Of a stretch of DNA of 64,000 nucleotides, positions 1-9,158 are shown in pieces. Source of the stretch: CAIVAT01 sp964355945 (GTDB taxonomy: Bacteria > Bacteroidota > Bacteroidia > Bacteroidales > FEN-979); contig CAYHGE010000001.1 in assembly GCA_964355945.1 (NCBI GenBank), positions 1 through 64,000 on the forward strand. Reading direction: 5' to 3'. The translations under genes and the position numbers were made by a program. Below the pieces are notes generated by a model, which was not told where the DNA came from, searched no databases, and saw only the letters and a program-made list of their open reading frames with translations. Position 1 is the stretch's first letter; each line of letters opens with the position of its first letter.

Positions 1-46
1 CGACTTCTACCCATATTTTGTGCCTACGGCACAGGTTTAAAATTAG
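1..46. repeat. Palindromic intergenic repeat (edge of window)
   Basis: A hairpin is visible: TGTGCC (19-24), loop TAC, GGCACA (28-33), preceded by a pyrimidine-rich CTTCTACCCATATTT stretch. The stem is perfect over six pairs. A degenerate relative with the same GCC-GTA-GGC core lies at 41573-41583. It resembles the small palindromic repeats scattered through many Bacteroidota genomes, but I cannot test copy number from one window. It may continue beyond the left edge. Confidence 0.5.
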
Positions 47-142
47 AAATACAACCAATTAGGAAATTAAACAGGTTTTAAGAGGTTAATAATATATTTT
101 TCTAAGTGATAAGTGTGTTCTTAGTGTCTAAATGTTTATTTG

Positions 143-150
143 TAAATTTG
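143..150 (+). promoter_or_regulatory. Bacteroidota -7 box before DUF2461 gene
   Basis: TAAATTTG matches the TAnnTTTG -7 element of Bacteroidota primary-sigma promoters. A transcript from here would begin around 155, which excludes the upstream in-frame ATG at 132 and favours the ATG at 162. No clear -33 TTTG was found at the right distance. Confidence 0.4.
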
Positions 151-161
151 CTGTAAACAAA

Positions 162-827
162 ATGGCAATGGGAAAAATGATACTTGATTTTTTGACCGGA
201 TTGGAGAAAAACAACAACCGGGAGTGGTTTCAGGACCATAAACAGGAATATAATGATGCAAAAGCGAAGACCGAGTCGTTTGTGAACTCCATCATTCCTG
301 ACATCGCAAAGTTTGATGATACGGTCAGGTTTGTGGAGGCAAAGGATTGCATGTTCCGCATATTCCGTGATGTCAGGTTTGCCAAAGACAAAGCCCCCTA
401 CAAACTTAACATGGGAGCATGGATTACCCGTGCCGGAAGGAAAAGCCCCGGGCCCGGTTACTACATCCATCTTCAGCCGGGAGAGTCGTTTCTGGCAGCA
501 GGCGTTTATATGCCTGAGCCCGACCAGCTGAAGAAAATCAGAAATGAGATATATTACAATGTGGCCGAATTCAAAGCCATCCTGGGGGAGAAGAACCTTC
601 TGAAATATTGTAATGGTTTGTCAGACATGGACAAGGGAAAGATGGCCCCCCGCGATTTTCCAAAAGATTTTCCGGATATCGAATTCCTGAAGCATAAACA
701 CTACATTGTTTCATATCCGGTAAGGGATGAAATGGTTGCTTCAGATCATTTCCACGAAATTGTGGTGAAGGCATTTAAAACAATGCACCCAGTTAACACC
801 TTCCTCAGGAGAGCGCTGGAAGATTAG
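162..827 (+). CDS. DUF2461 family protein
   Basis: About 221 residues. The N-terminal half carries the family hallmarks: the NNREWF motif near residue 18 and FRDVRFAKDKAPYK around residues 67-80, as in the DUF2461/TIGR02453 family. That family is widespread in Bacteroidota and has no established biochemical role. The protein looks soluble, with no signal peptide or membrane segment. I chose the ATG at 162 because a promoter-like TAAATTTG box ends at 150; ATGs at 132, 168 and 177 are in the same frame. The gene stands alone and converges on psd with only 3 bases between the stop codons. Confidence 0.85.
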   Translation: MAMGKMILDFLTGLEKNNNREWFQDHKQEYNDAKAKTESFVNSIIPDIAKFDDTVRFVEAKDCMFRIFRDVRFAKDKAPYKLNMGAWITRAGRKSPGPGYYIHLQPGESFLAAGVYMPEPDQLKKIRNEIYYNVAEFKAILGEKNLLKYCNGLSDMDKGKMAPRDFPKDFPDIEFLKHKHYIVSYPVRDEMVASDHFHEIVVKAFKTMHPVNTFLRRALED

Positions 828-830
828 CTG

Positions 831-1490
831 TTAGGAAAGGTGGCCGATAATGGTTCTTTTGCCCGTCACTTTTTGACCAAGTTTGATGTCCAGTTTTGTG
901 TCAACCGGCAGTAAAAGGTCAACGCGTGAACCAAATTTAATAAATCCGAGTTCCTCTCCCTGGATAACCGGTTCACCGACTTTCGGGTAACATTTAATCC
1001 GGCGGGCCATTGCACCTGCAATTTGTCTTACCAGGATTCTTTTTCCATCCTGGTCCTGGATGACGGTGGTTGCACGTTCATTTTCCAATGAAGCTTTTGG
1101 GTTGAATGCAACCATGTGTTTTCCAGGATGATAATAGTAATAAACAATTTCGCCGCCAACCGGGAACCAGTTCACATGAACATTGGTTGCTGACATGAAA
1201 ATGGAAACCTGGATACGTTCATCTTTAAAATACTCTGGTTCGATGGTTCGTTCTATCACCACGATTTTCCCGTCTGCAGGGCAAAGGATCACTTTCCCAC
1301 CTCCATTGGCTTCCCTTGCCGGGGAGCGGAAAAACCTTACGATCATGATAAAAAACCAGACCCCCAGTACATACATCGTGTAATGAAACCAGTTCTGGTC
1401 AACCAGAATATCGTTTAAGGCCAGGAGAAATGCGGCAACAAACAGGAATGCGATGATGATTGTCTTATATCCTTCTCGGTGAATTGTCAT
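831..1490 (-). CDS. psd: Phosphatidylserine decarboxylase proenzyme (short form)
   Basis: 219 residues, the length of the short (type II-like) Psd family. It makes phosphatidylethanolamine from phosphatidylserine at the inner membrane. Two hydrophobic segments lie near residues 10-50. The self-cleavage site is the Gly-Ser of FGSRVDLL (Gly187-Ser188), where the serine becomes the pyruvoyl group. The conserved His region MSATNVHVNWFPVGG is also present. It is the last gene of a minus-strand run rsfS-ftsH-LUD-cdsA-psd and begins 5 bases after the cdsA stop, so it is almost certainly co-transcribed. Placement after cdsA fits, because CdsA makes the CDP-diacylglycerol from which phosphatidylserine is built. 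Confidence 0.93.
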   Translation of the reverse strand: MTIHREGYKTIIIAFLFVAAFLLALNDILVDQNWFHYTMYVLGVWFFIMIVRFFRSPAREANGGGKVILCPADGKIVVIERTIEPEYFKDERIQVSIFMSATNVHVNWFPVGGEIVYYYYHPGKHMVAFNPKASLENERATTVIQDQDGKRILVRQIAGAMARRIKCYPKVGEPVIQGEELGFIKFGSRVDLLLPVDTKLDIKLGQKVTGKRTIIGHLS

Positions 1491-1495
1491 AAGTT

Positions 1496-2350
1496 TCAGA
1501 TAGCTTGTTGAAAAAAGAAATACAAAAATACAAAAGGCGCTGAGATTAACATCGTGTCGAACCGGTCAAGTATGCCACCATGTCCCGGAAGGATCGTCCC
1601 TGAATCTTTGATATTCAGGCTGCGCTTGAACAATGACTCCACCAGATCGCCAAAAGTACCAAAAATTATGACAAGACAGGCAAGAGAAATCCAGTTGATA
1701 AGTGACATATAAGGCACCAGGAAATGAAAACCAAACGCAGCAAGTAAACTAACTGTTGCTCCGGCAATCGTTCCTTCCCAGGTTTTCTTTGGTGAGATGC
1801 GCTCGAATAATTTGTGCTTACCGAACTGTTTTCCATAAAGGTAGGCGGATGTGTCGTAAATCCAGGTGAATGCAAAGTAACCCACGAGGATGACAGGCAT
1901 ACCTTGGAAGTGGATTACATCAGGCCTGTTGAAGTATATCAGGAGGGAGAATGGCAGCGCAATGTATAGAAATCCCATCGTGGTGGTCGCAACATTCATC
2001 AGCGGGTTCGGCTTGTTCCGGTAGATTTCGAAAACAAAGGATATGAAAATCAACGGGATCGGGATGATAAAAGGGATGAAAATAAGCCAAATATCTTGTA
2101 ATCCGTTATTAATGAATGGACTGAGGTTTATTATAGCAGTTGCAACATAGATCAGAATACCTGCAACCGTTCCGAAATATTTTTGCGGGTGGCAGTTTTC
2201 ATTGCTGATCAGGCCGTAAAACTCCCACAATCCAAGTATTGTGACAATCAGGAAAACAGAGGCGAAAACCCAACCACTGAACCAGAGTGCTGCAAGCAGC
2301 ACAAACACCATGGATAAGCCGGTAATTGTTCTGGTCCGGAAATTACTCAT
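1496..2350 (-). CDS. cdsA: Phosphatidate cytidylyltransferase
   Basis: About 284 residues with seven to eight hydrophobic segments. It converts phosphatidic acid and CTP to CDP-diacylglycerol, the precursor of all glycerophospholipids. The CdsA signature lies near residues 239-265: SLFKRSLNIKDSG followed by LPGHGGILDRFD. A conserved SPKKTWEG motif comes earlier. I start at the ATG at 2350 (MSNFRTRTITG) because an upstream in-frame start would overlap the preceding LUD gene by 26 bases; 2350 leaves a 10-base gap. It sits inside the rsfS-to-psd operon. Confidence 0.94.
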   Translation of the reverse strand: MSNFRTRTITGLSMVFVLLAALWFSGWVFASVFLIVTILGLWEFYGLISNENCHPQKYFGTVAGILIYVATAIINLSPFINNGLQDIWLIFIPFIIPIPLIFISFVFEIYRNKPNPLMNVATTTMGFLYIALPFSLLIYFNRPDVIHFQGMPVILVGYFAFTWIYDTSAYLYGKQFGKHKLFERISPKKTWEGTIAGATVSLLAAFGFHFLVPYMSLINWISLACLVIIFGTFGDLVESLFKRSLNIKDSGTILPGHGGILDRFDTMLISAPFVFLYFFFQQAI

Positions 2351-2360
2351 CTGTACACGG

Positions 2361-3014
2361 TTAGGTTGAGGATAATGCATCATCAATCATGAAAACGTAG
2401 AGTTCCTTTGGTCCGTGAGCTCCCATAACAAGCGTCTTTTCAATATCTGCTGTCCGGCTGGGACCTGAAATCAGGGAGATCATGGAAGGGTAGTTGTCGC
2501 GGTATTTTTTCTTGATGCCAGCCAGGGCTTGCTTCAGATCTGGAACCAACTGAGAGGTGTAGCCCAAAACCAGATGTATTTCAGGATAGACTGTGATTTT
2601 CCGGCCCGGACTTAACCGTGTGGAAACCATGATGGTTCCCAGTCTTGCAATCAGGTATTCACACCGGGTAATTCCAATCCTGGCTTCCAGTATTGAATCT
2701 GAGTGTGCTTCAAAAGGAATTCCACCAGTCTTTAGAATCCGGTGAAGCAAGGGGTCCTGGCAAAAAAGCACTCCCCAGTCTTTTTCAAGGATGAATGATT
2801 TTAAATTTCCGATAAATTCATCTTCACTATCGCAGTAGACGAATTTCCCGGCAATTCTTACAAATTCCTCGGCAAAAGTAACATCGAGCGGCTCAGTCAA
2901 TTCTTTATAAACCGAAGATTCCTGGTCGAGGATTGGGTAAGGCGCCTCTGTTTTTTCAATAAGCGCATCTCTGACTTTTTTTAATATTTTTTCCCTTGAA
3001 GTGCTCTCTTCCAT
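2361..3014 (-). CDS. LUD (LutC/YkgG) domain protein
   Basis: 217 residues. The sequence matches the LUD family, whose best-known member LutC belongs to the LutABC L-lactate oxidation complex. Visible marks are GITRCEYLIARLGTIMVS in the centre and LISGPSRTADIEKTLVMGAHGP near the C-terminus. No lutA or lutB neighbour is present. The gene lies between ftsH and cdsA, so a role in lactate metabolism is doubtful. This orphan position next to ftsH is familiar from other Bacteroidota genomes (general knowledge, not tested here). Family assignment is firm; function is open. Confidence 0.85.
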   Translation of the reverse strand: MEESTSREKILKKVRDALIEKTEAPYPILDQESSVYKELTEPLDVTFAEEFVRIAGKFVYCDSEDEFIGNLKSFILEKDWGVLFCQDPLLHRILKTGGIPFEAHSDSILEARIGITRCEYLIARLGTIMVSTRLSPGRKITVYPEIHLVLGYTSQLVPDLKQALAGIKKKYRDNYPSMISLISGPSRTADIEKTLVMGAHGPKELYVFMIDDALSST

Positions 3015-3032
3015 GCTGCAGTCAGGATCTGT

Positions 3033-5042
3033 TTAAGTTAACAATGTCGGTAAAGGTGCTTTCTCCTCTTCTTTATCCCAAGGTCTTTTCCCGAAAATCT
3101 CTTCCAGATCTTCTCTGAAAATGACTTCACGATCAAGGAGTAACGTAGCCAGTTGCTCTAATTTGTCACGATTTTCGCCGAGGATTGTCTTGGCCCGTTC
3201 ATAAGCAGCTTCCACAATCTTACGTACTTCCTGGTCGATTGTTTCGGCCGTTTTTTCGCTGTATGGCTTCTGGAATGAGTATTCGTTCTGTCCGCTTGAG
3301 TCGTAGAAGCTGATATTTCCGATCTCCTTATTCAGACCGAAGTAAACCACCATGGCATACGCCTGTTTGGAGACTTTTTCGAGGTCGTTCAAGGCGCCGG
3401 TGGATACTTTGCCAAAAATTAGTTCCTCAGATGCACGGCCGCCCATGGCGGAGGTGATCTCATCAAACATCTGTTCGTAAGTAGTGATCTGGCGTTCCTC
3501 GGGCAGATACCAGGCAGCCCCCAGGGCTTTCCCGCGGGGAACAATGGTTACTTTCACAAGAGGATGCGCAAATTCAAGAAGCCAGCTTGTGGTGGCATGT
3601 CCTGATTCGTGATAGGCGATCACCTTTTTTTCATGCACAGAGATGATCTTATTTCGTTTTTCCAACCCGCCGATGATCCGGTCGATGGCATCCAGGAAAT
3701 CCTGTTTCTCAATAACCGACTTGTTTTTCCGGGCAGCGATCAGTGCTGATTCGTTACAAACGTTGGCAATATCGGCACCCGAGAATCCAGGAGTTTGTTT
3801 GGCCAGGAATCCGACATCGAGGCCCGGATCAAGTTTCAGGGGTTTCAGGTGGACCTGGAAGATGGCTTTTCGTTCTTCAAGGTCGGGCAGTTCAACATTG
3901 ATCTGGCGGTCGAACCTGCCTGCACGCATGAGTGCGCGGTCGAGGATGTCGGCCCGGTTTGTTGCAGCCAGGATGATGACTCCGGCGTTGGTGCCAAATC
4001 CGTCCATCTCTGTAAGAAGCTGGTTCAGGGTGTTCTCCCGTTCGTCATTGGCGCCTGTGATGGCATTGCGGCCACGGGCGCGTCCAATGGCATCAATTTC
4101 ATCGATGAAAATGATGCAGGGCGCTTTTTCTTTTGCCTGACGGAAGAGGTCACGTACACGGGATGCACCTACTCCGACAAACATCTCCACAAAATCGGAT
4201 CCTGAAATGGAGAAGAAAGGCACTTTCGCTTCGCCGGCTACTGCTTTGGCGAGCAATGTTTTCCCGGTTCCCGGAGGTCCGACCAGCAAGGCGCCTTTTG
4301 GAATTTTGCCGCCAAGGTTGGTGTATTTAGACGGATTTTTCAGGAAATCAACAATCTCCATGATCTCCACTTTGGCTTCTTCGAGACCCGCAACGTCATT
4401 AAATGTAATGCTGACACTGGTATCTTTGTCAAAAAGCTGGGCTTTGGACTTGCCGATGTTGAAAATCTGGCCGCCACCGCCACCGCCCTTGCTCATGAAA
4501 CGCATGATCAGGAACCAGGCGCCAATGAGGATGATGGGAAGAAATAGATATCCGAGAATATCGCCAAATACATCTTTGCGGGTGTCGGTAGATGGCGGAT
4601 ACGGATATTGCTTTTGAAATTCAACGATCTGCGCTGCCGGAACACTGTCCTGCCTCATTCGGGAAACCACGCTGTCGCGGGTATCCTTCATCAAACCGTG
4701 AAAAATTTCTTCGGAGCCAACCTGGTAGGTGTATTCAGGAGTAGGTGTTGAAGAACTGCCAAAACTGCGTTTGGTAAATTTCTTGTAGTTCGTGTCAGAT
4801 TTAAGCCTATCCTTTTTAATATAGATCTCAGCTTTTTCTTTGTTGACGATCACGATTTTTTCAACATCCTGTTTTGTAAGGATCTCCTCAAGTCTTGTCC
4901 AGTTAATTTCATCAACAGGATTGGAGTAGTTAAAATACTGGATGGCTATAAATCCGATAGCCAGGATCGCATAGATCCAGTAAAAGTTGAATTTCGGGCG
5001 TTTACCTTTGGGAGGGATAAAACTTTTTCCTTTTTCTGCCAT
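3033..5042 (-). CDS. ftsH: ATP-dependent zinc metalloprotease FtsH
   Basis: About 669 residues, a membrane-bound AAA+ protease that degrades misfolded membrane proteins and regulatory substrates. There are two transmembrane segments (about 20-40 and 158-182) around a periplasmic domain, followed by a Gly-rich linker. The AAA domain has Walker A GPPGTGKT (255-262) and Walker B IIFIDE (310-315), with the second region of homology ending ATNRADILDRALMRAGRFDR. The peptidase has HESGH (478-482) and a downstream Asp in TGALNDLEK as the likely third zinc ligand. The start at 5042 (MAEKGKS) is preferred over the in-frame ATG 15 bases upstream. The rsfS stop lies 31 bases before it. Confidence 0.97.
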   Translation of the reverse strand: MAEKGKSFIPPKGKRPKFNFYWIYAILAIGFIAIQYFNYSNPVDEINWTRLEEILTKQDVEKIVIVNKEKAEIYIKKDRLKSDTNYKKFTKRSFGSSSTPTPEYTYQVGSEEIFHGLMKDTRDSVVSRMRQDSVPAAQIVEFQKQYPYPPSTDTRKDVFGDILGYLFLPIILIGAWFLIMRFMSKGGGGGGQIFNIGKSKAQLFDKDTSVSITFNDVAGLEEAKVEIMEIVDFLKNPSKYTNLGGKIPKGALLVGPPGTGKTLLAKAVAGEAKVPFFSISGSDFVEMFVGVGASRVRDLFRQAKEKAPCIIFIDEIDAIGRARGRNAITGANDERENTLNQLLTEMDGFGTNAGVIILAATNRADILDRALMRAGRFDRQINVELPDLEERKAIFQVHLKPLKLDPGLDVGFLAKQTPGFSGADIANVCNESALIAARKNKSVIEKQDFLDAIDRIIGGLEKRNKIISVHEKKVIAYHESGHATTSWLLEFAHPLVKVTIVPRGKALGAAWYLPEERQITTYEQMFDEITSAMGGRASEELIFGKVSTGALNDLEKVSKQAYAMVVYFGLNKEIGNISFYDSSGQNEYSFQKPYSEKTAETIDQEVRKIVEAAYERAKTILGENRDKLEQLATLLLDREVIFREDLEEIFGKRPWDKEEEKAPLPTLLT

Positions 5043-5073
5043 TCTGTCTGATTCCAAAAATTAGTTACTTTGT

Positions 5074-5451
5074 TTAGTCGCGCGTGTCTATTCTGGTTAT
5101 ACGAGCGTCAGCCCACAACTGTTCTATGTTGTAGAACTTTCGCCGCTCTTCCTGAAATACATGGATCACTACGTCGAAATAGTCGATCAAAATCCATTCC
5201 GCATTTTCAAACCCCTCTTTATGGCAAGGATTCAACCCGGTTTTCAACTTCACTACTTCAATTGCATGACCGGCAATGGCTTCAACCTGGGTGCGGGAAC
5301 TTCCGTGGCATATAACGAATGCTTCGCAGGCTGCACCTTTCATCCCGGTAAAATCAAGGATTACCGGATTCCTGGCGAGCTTGTCCGTCATCGCGTTAAC
5401 AATAGCCTCAATTAATATTTCCCTGGGTTCCTGCTTCTTCTTTCGCGGCAT
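5074..5451 (-). CDS. rsfS: Ribosome silencing factor RsfS
   Basis: About 125 residues of the RsfS/YbeB/iojap family. The protein binds L14 on the large ribosomal subunit and blocks subunit joining when nutrients run short. Motifs seen are AFVICHGSSRTQVEAIA and WILIDYFDVVIHVFQEERRKFYNIEQLW, near residues 40-60 and 85-110. The start at 5451 (MPRKKKQ) fits a TACTTTTG box at 5475-5482; the longer in-frame version would overlap that promoter. It is the first gene of the operon rsfS-ftsH-LUD-cdsA-psd. Confidence 0.92.
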   Translation of the reverse strand: MPRKKKQEPREILIEAIVNAMTDKLARNPVILDFTGMKGAACEAFVICHGSSRTQVEAIAGHAIEVVKLKTGLNPCHKEGFENAEWILIDYFDVVIHVFQEERRKFYNIEQLWADARITRIDTRD

Positions 5452-5474
5452 GAAGGAAGGTTGTTTTTGTCGTG

Positions 5475-5482
5475 CAAAAGTA
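5475..5482 (-). promoter_or_regulatory. -7 box for the rsfS-ftsH operon
   Basis: TACTTTTG on the minus strand, 23 bases before the chosen rsfS start. It matches TAnnTTTG. No convincing -33 element is visible. Confidence 0.45.
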
Positions 5483-5501
5483 ATCAAATATCCTAAGCCA
5501 G

Positions 5502-6212
5502 CTAGAAGTTGGGTTTAAGTGCGTACGTCTTATAGAAATCTACGATGTGGCCTACTGCTTCTTCAGCCGTATCAACGACTTTGAAGATTTCAAGATCATC
5601 GGCAACGATATTTTTTTCCTCGAGTACGGTAGATTTGATCCAGTCGATCAGCCCTTTCCAGAATTCACGGCCCACCAGCACGATGGGAAACCTTACCAGT
5701 TTATGGGTCTGGATGAGGGTGATGGCCTCGGTGAGCTCATCCAGCGTGCCAAATCCGCCGGGAAGGGCGATAAAACCCATGGAATAACGCATGAACATTG
5801 TTTTCCTTACATAGAAGAAGTCAAAGTTAAGCAGTTTGTTGCGGTCGATGAACGGGTTGGGGTTCTGTTCAAAGGGGAGGTTGATGTTCAGTCCGACCGA
5901 TTTCCCGCCGGCAAAATGGGCACCCTTGTTGGCTGCTTCCATGATTCCCGGCCCTCCGCCAGTGATGATCCCGAAACCGGCTTTGGTCATCAGGTAGGCA
6001 ATCTCTTCGGTAAGTTTGTAATAATGTTGCCCTTCTCTGGTCCGTGCCGAGCCGAAGATGGAGACACACGGGCCGATACGGCTTAGTTTCTCAAAGCCTT
6101 CGACCATTTCCGACATCACCTTGAAAATTTCCCAGGTATCGTAGCTGATGGTTTCCGACCAGTTTTTAGGTTGAATGGATTGTTTGAGTTTTTCGAGGTC
6201 TTCTGGTTCCAT
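5502..6212 (-). CDS. LOG family (TIGR00730) Rossmann-fold protein
   Basis: About 236 residues of the LOG/lysine-decarboxylase-like family. Characterised members release free cytokinin bases or cleave nucleoside monophosphates to base plus ribose 5-phosphate. The signature GGGPGIMEA is at 85-93 and PGGFGTLDEL at 151-160, with Arg in VRKTMFMRY before it. An N-terminal extension of about 45 residues is typical of the bacterial type. The start at 6212 (MEPEDLEKL) is chosen because the upstream in-frame TTG at 6236 overlaps a TACCTTTG promoter box. It is a single gene; its physiological substrate is unknown. Confidence 0.88.
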   Translation of the reverse strand: MEPEDLEKLKQSIQPKNWSETISYDTWEIFKVMSEMVEGFEKLSRIGPCVSIFGSARTREGQHYYKLTEEIAYLMTKAGFGIITGGGPGIMEAANKGAHFAGGKSVGLNINLPFEQNPNPFIDRNKLLNFDFFYVRKTMFMRYSMGFIALPGGFGTLDELTEAITLIQTHKLVRFPIVLVGREFWKGLIDWIKSTVLEEKNIVADDLEIFKVVDTAEEAVGHIVDFYKTYALKPNF

Positions 6213-6233
6213 GTGGTGTTTGATTTGGTGGGT

Positions 6234-6241
6234 CAAAGGTA
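6234..6241 (-). promoter_or_regulatory. -7 box for the LOG-family gene
   Basis: TACCTTTG on the minus strand, 21 bases before the ATG at 6212. It fits TAnnTTTG and decides the start of the gene. Confidence 0.45.
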
Positions 6242-6309
6242 TGGAATATCAGCATAAATTTACCATACTGGCAGTTGTTCGGAATTTCCGGACAACTTGT
6301 TCCGCCTGC

Positions 6310-9135
6310 TTATGCCTGTTGACCCAAAACCCCTTTCAGATATAGCGCCGTAAAGCTCGTCTTATGCTTTGCAACCTGCTCCGGGGTTCCCTGGGCAAGT
6401 ACCTGGCCGCCACGCTCGCCGCCTTCAGGGCCGAGGTCGATGATGTGGTCTGCGACTTTGATCACCTCGAGGTTGTGTTCGATCACAAGGACAGTGTTGC
6501 CTTTTGCGACGAGTTTGTTCAGGACGCAAAGCAGGACTTTTACATCTTCGAAATGGAGTCCGGTGGTGGGTTCGTCGAGGATGTAGATCGTGTTGCCGGT
6601 GTCGTTTTTCGAGAGTTCGGATGCCAATTTTACACGCTGGGCTTCGCCGCCCGAGAGTGTGGTTGATTGTTGCCCAAGGGTGATGTATCCCAGTCCGACT
6701 TCGTTGAGCGTGCTGATCTTGTGAACGATAAAAGAGATGTTTTCAAAAAAATCAACTGCCTGTTCGATGGTCATGTTGAGCACATCGTTGATCGATTTGC
6801 CTTTGTAGCGCACCTCAAGCGTTTCCCGGTTGTAGCGATGGCCATGACAGGTTTCGCAGGGTACAAACACATCCGGCAAAAAGTTCATTTCGATCACACG
6901 CAGTCCGGCGCCCTTGCAGGTTTCGCACCTTCCCCCTTTGACATTGAACGAGAACCTGCCGGGAAGGTAGCCACGGATTTTTGATTCCGGCAGTTCTGCA
7001 AATAATTTCCGGATGTCGTCAAACACCTTGGTGTACGTTGCAGGATTTGAACGTGGGGTGCGTCCGATCGGCGACTGGTCTATTTCAATAACCTTGTCAA
7101 TGTTTTTAATACCATCGATGGATTTGTATGGCAAAGGTTTCTGGTCAGATTTATAGAAATGCTGACTCAGGATAGGGTAGAGGGTTTCATTGATCAGCGA
7201 GGATTTACCGCTGCCTGACAGCCCTGTGATGCAGATAAGCGTTCCCAGCGGAAGTTTCAGATCGACATTTTTAAGGTTATTTCCTGTTGCACCGATGAGC
7301 GTTAGTGATTTGCCATTCCCTTTCCGCCGCACTGCAGGAACGTTGATTTTTCGCTTGCCGCTAAGGTAGAGTCCTGTAAGATGTCCATCTGTCATGACCT
7401 GGGCGGGAGTGCCCTGGGCCACGATCCTGCCGCCATGCACGCCGGCGCCCGGGCCGATGTCGATCACATAATCGGCAGCCATGATGGTCTCCTGGTCGTG
7501 TTCAACCACAATCACCGAATTGCCGGCATCGCGCAGGCTTTGTAACGCGTGGATCAGGCGTAGATTGTCGTGCTGATGCAGTCCGATGCTTGGTTCATCC
7601 AGAATGTAAAGCACGCCGACCAGTTGGGACCCGATCTGGGTGGCCAGCCTGATGCGCTGGCTTTCGCCGCCTGAAAGGCTTCGGGCAGTGCGGTTCAATG
7701 TAAGATAGCCGATGCCGACATCGAGCAGGAATTGGATCCTGTTCCTGATCTCACGGATGATCTCGTGCGCAATGGTTCTTTTTCGTTCATCCAGTTGTGA
7801 GTTGAGCTGGTCAAACCATTCAGCCAGGTTTACCAGGTCGGTATTGGCAAGTTCGGAGATGTTTTTTCCGCCAATCCTGAAAAAGAGGGCCTCTTTTTTA
7901 AGTCGTGTGCCGTTACATTCAGGGCACGACATTTTGTTCATAAAACTGGTAATCCATTTCATAATGCCTGCAGGCGCTGATTCGGCATGCTGGGCATTGA
8001 TGAAACTGACGATTCCTTCAAAGTTCAGCGCGTAGCTGGAAGATACACCGAGGTATTCGTTCTTCACCTTAAGCACCTCGTCGGATCCATTCAGAATGAC
8101 ATTGATGGCATTTTCCGGAATCTCGGAAATAGGGGTGTTGATGTCGAAACCGTATTTTTCGCCGATCGCTTCAATCTGCTTAAAAATCCAGGAATTTTTA
8201 TATTCACCAATGGGAACAATGCCTCCCTTTTTGATGCTTTTCGACCGGTCGGGAATGATTTTGCTGATGTCGATCTCCGAAATGGTTCCAAGTCCGTTGC
8301 ATTTCGGACAGGCCCCGTAAGGCGAGTTGAAAGAAAATGAGTTTGGTTCGGGTTCATCATAAGAGATTCCGGACGTAGGGCACATGAGCAACCTGCTGAA
8401 ATGGCGGGCTGCATCGGTTTCCTGGTCCAGGATCATGAGCACATCCTTGCCGTGGCGCATGGCCAGGTTCACGGAGCCTGCGAGCCTTGTTTTCGATTCG
8501 GCCTTAACACTTACCTGGTCGATCACGATCTCTACATCATGGATTTTATACCTGTCAAGCTGGAGCCCGTGTGAAATTTCTTTCACCTCACCATCGATCC
8601 GAACCCTGAGAAATCCCTGCTTGCGGATCTGTTCGAACAGTTCACGATAATGGCCTTTACGGCCCTTTACAACCGGTGCGAGTACCAGGATATCTTTCCC
8701 GGCATAGTTTGAAAGTATCAGGTCGACAATTTGCTGCTCGCTGTACCTGACCATCTGTTCGCCGGTCGCACTGGAATAGGCATCGGCAGCCCGGGCAAAC
8801 AGCAGGCGTAAAAAATCATATATTTCGGTGATGGTTCCGACCGTGGAACGGGGGTTGCGGTTGGTCGATTTCTGTTCAATGGAGATTACCGGACTAAGTC
8901 CGCTGATCTTATCAACATCAGGCCGTTCGAGGTTGCCGATAAACTGACGGGCATAAGCCGAAAAAGTCTCCATGTACCGGCGCTGCCCTTCTGCATAAAT
9001 GGTATCGAATGCAAGCGATGACTTTCCGCTTCCGCTCAAACCGGTAAATACGACCAGTTTATGACGGGGAATCGTAAGATCGATGTTTTTCAGGTTGTGA
9101 ACCCTCGCGCCAAATACTTCCAGATTTTCTTCCAC
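6310..9135 (-). CDS. uvrA: Excinuclease ABC subunit A
   Basis: 941 residues, full length for UvrA, the damage-recognition ATPase of nucleotide excision repair. There are two ABC modules: Walker A GLSGSGKSSLAFDT near residue 33 and GLSGSGKSSLINE near residue 640, each followed by an ABC signature (SLSGGESQRIRLA and TLSGGEAQRVKLA) and a Walker B ending in ILDEP. Zinc-binding Cys pairs are visible in CPKCNG, CPECNG, CETCKG and CETCHG. The start codon is GTG at 9135 (MEENLEVFGARVHN), which matches where UvrA proteins begin. It is probably a monocistronic gene. Confidence 0.97.
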   Translation of the reverse strand: MEENLEVFGARVHNLKNIDLTIPRHKLVVFTGLSGSGKSSLAFDTIYAEGQRRYMETFSAYARQFIGNLERPDVDKISGLSPVISIEQKSTNRNPRSTVGTITEIYDFLRLLFARAADAYSSATGEQMVRYSEQQIVDLILSNYAGKDILVLAPVVKGRKGHYRELFEQIRKQGFLRVRIDGEVKEISHGLQLDRYKIHDVEIVIDQVSVKAESKTRLAGSVNLAMRHGKDVLMILDQETDAARHFSRLLMCPTSGISYDEPEPNSFSFNSPYGACPKCNGLGTISEIDISKIIPDRSKSIKKGGIVPIGEYKNSWIFKQIEAIGEKYGFDINTPISEIPENAINVILNGSDEVLKVKNEYLGVSSSYALNFEGIVSFINAQHAESAPAGIMKWITSFMNKMSCPECNGTRLKKEALFFRIGGKNISELANTDLVNLAEWFDQLNSQLDERKRTIAHEIIREIRNRIQFLLDVGIGYLTLNRTARSLSGGESQRIRLATQIGSQLVGVLYILDEPSIGLHQHDNLRLIHALQSLRDAGNSVIVVEHDQETIMAADYVIDIGPGAGVHGGRIVAQGTPAQVMTDGHLTGLYLSGKRKINVPAVRRKGNGKSLTLIGATGNNLKNVDLKLPLGTLICITGLSGSGKSSLINETLYPILSQHFYKSDQKPLPYKSIDGIKNIDKVIEIDQSPIGRTPRSNPATYTKVFDDIRKLFAELPESKIRGYLPGRFSFNVKGGRCETCKGAGLRVIEMNFLPDVFVPCETCHGHRYNRETLEVRYKGKSINDVLNMTIEQAVDFFENISFIVHKISTLNEVGLGYITLGQQSTTLSGGEAQRVKLASELSKNDTGNTIYILDEPTTGLHFEDVKVLLCVLNKLVAKGNTVLVIEHNLEVIKVADHIIDLGPEGGERGGQVLAQGTPEQVAKHKTSFTALYLKGVLGQQA

Positions 9136-9158
9136 AATGATCTTGAAAAACGTTCTTG

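Noticed and set aside
102..470. Open frame of 122 codons on the minus strand
   Set aside because: It lies antisense within the DUF2461 gene, whose motifs are clear, and its translation resembles no protein family.
7712..8650. Several plus-strand open frames of 74-117 codons
   Set aside because: They are antisense to uvrA, which is full length and conserved across the region.
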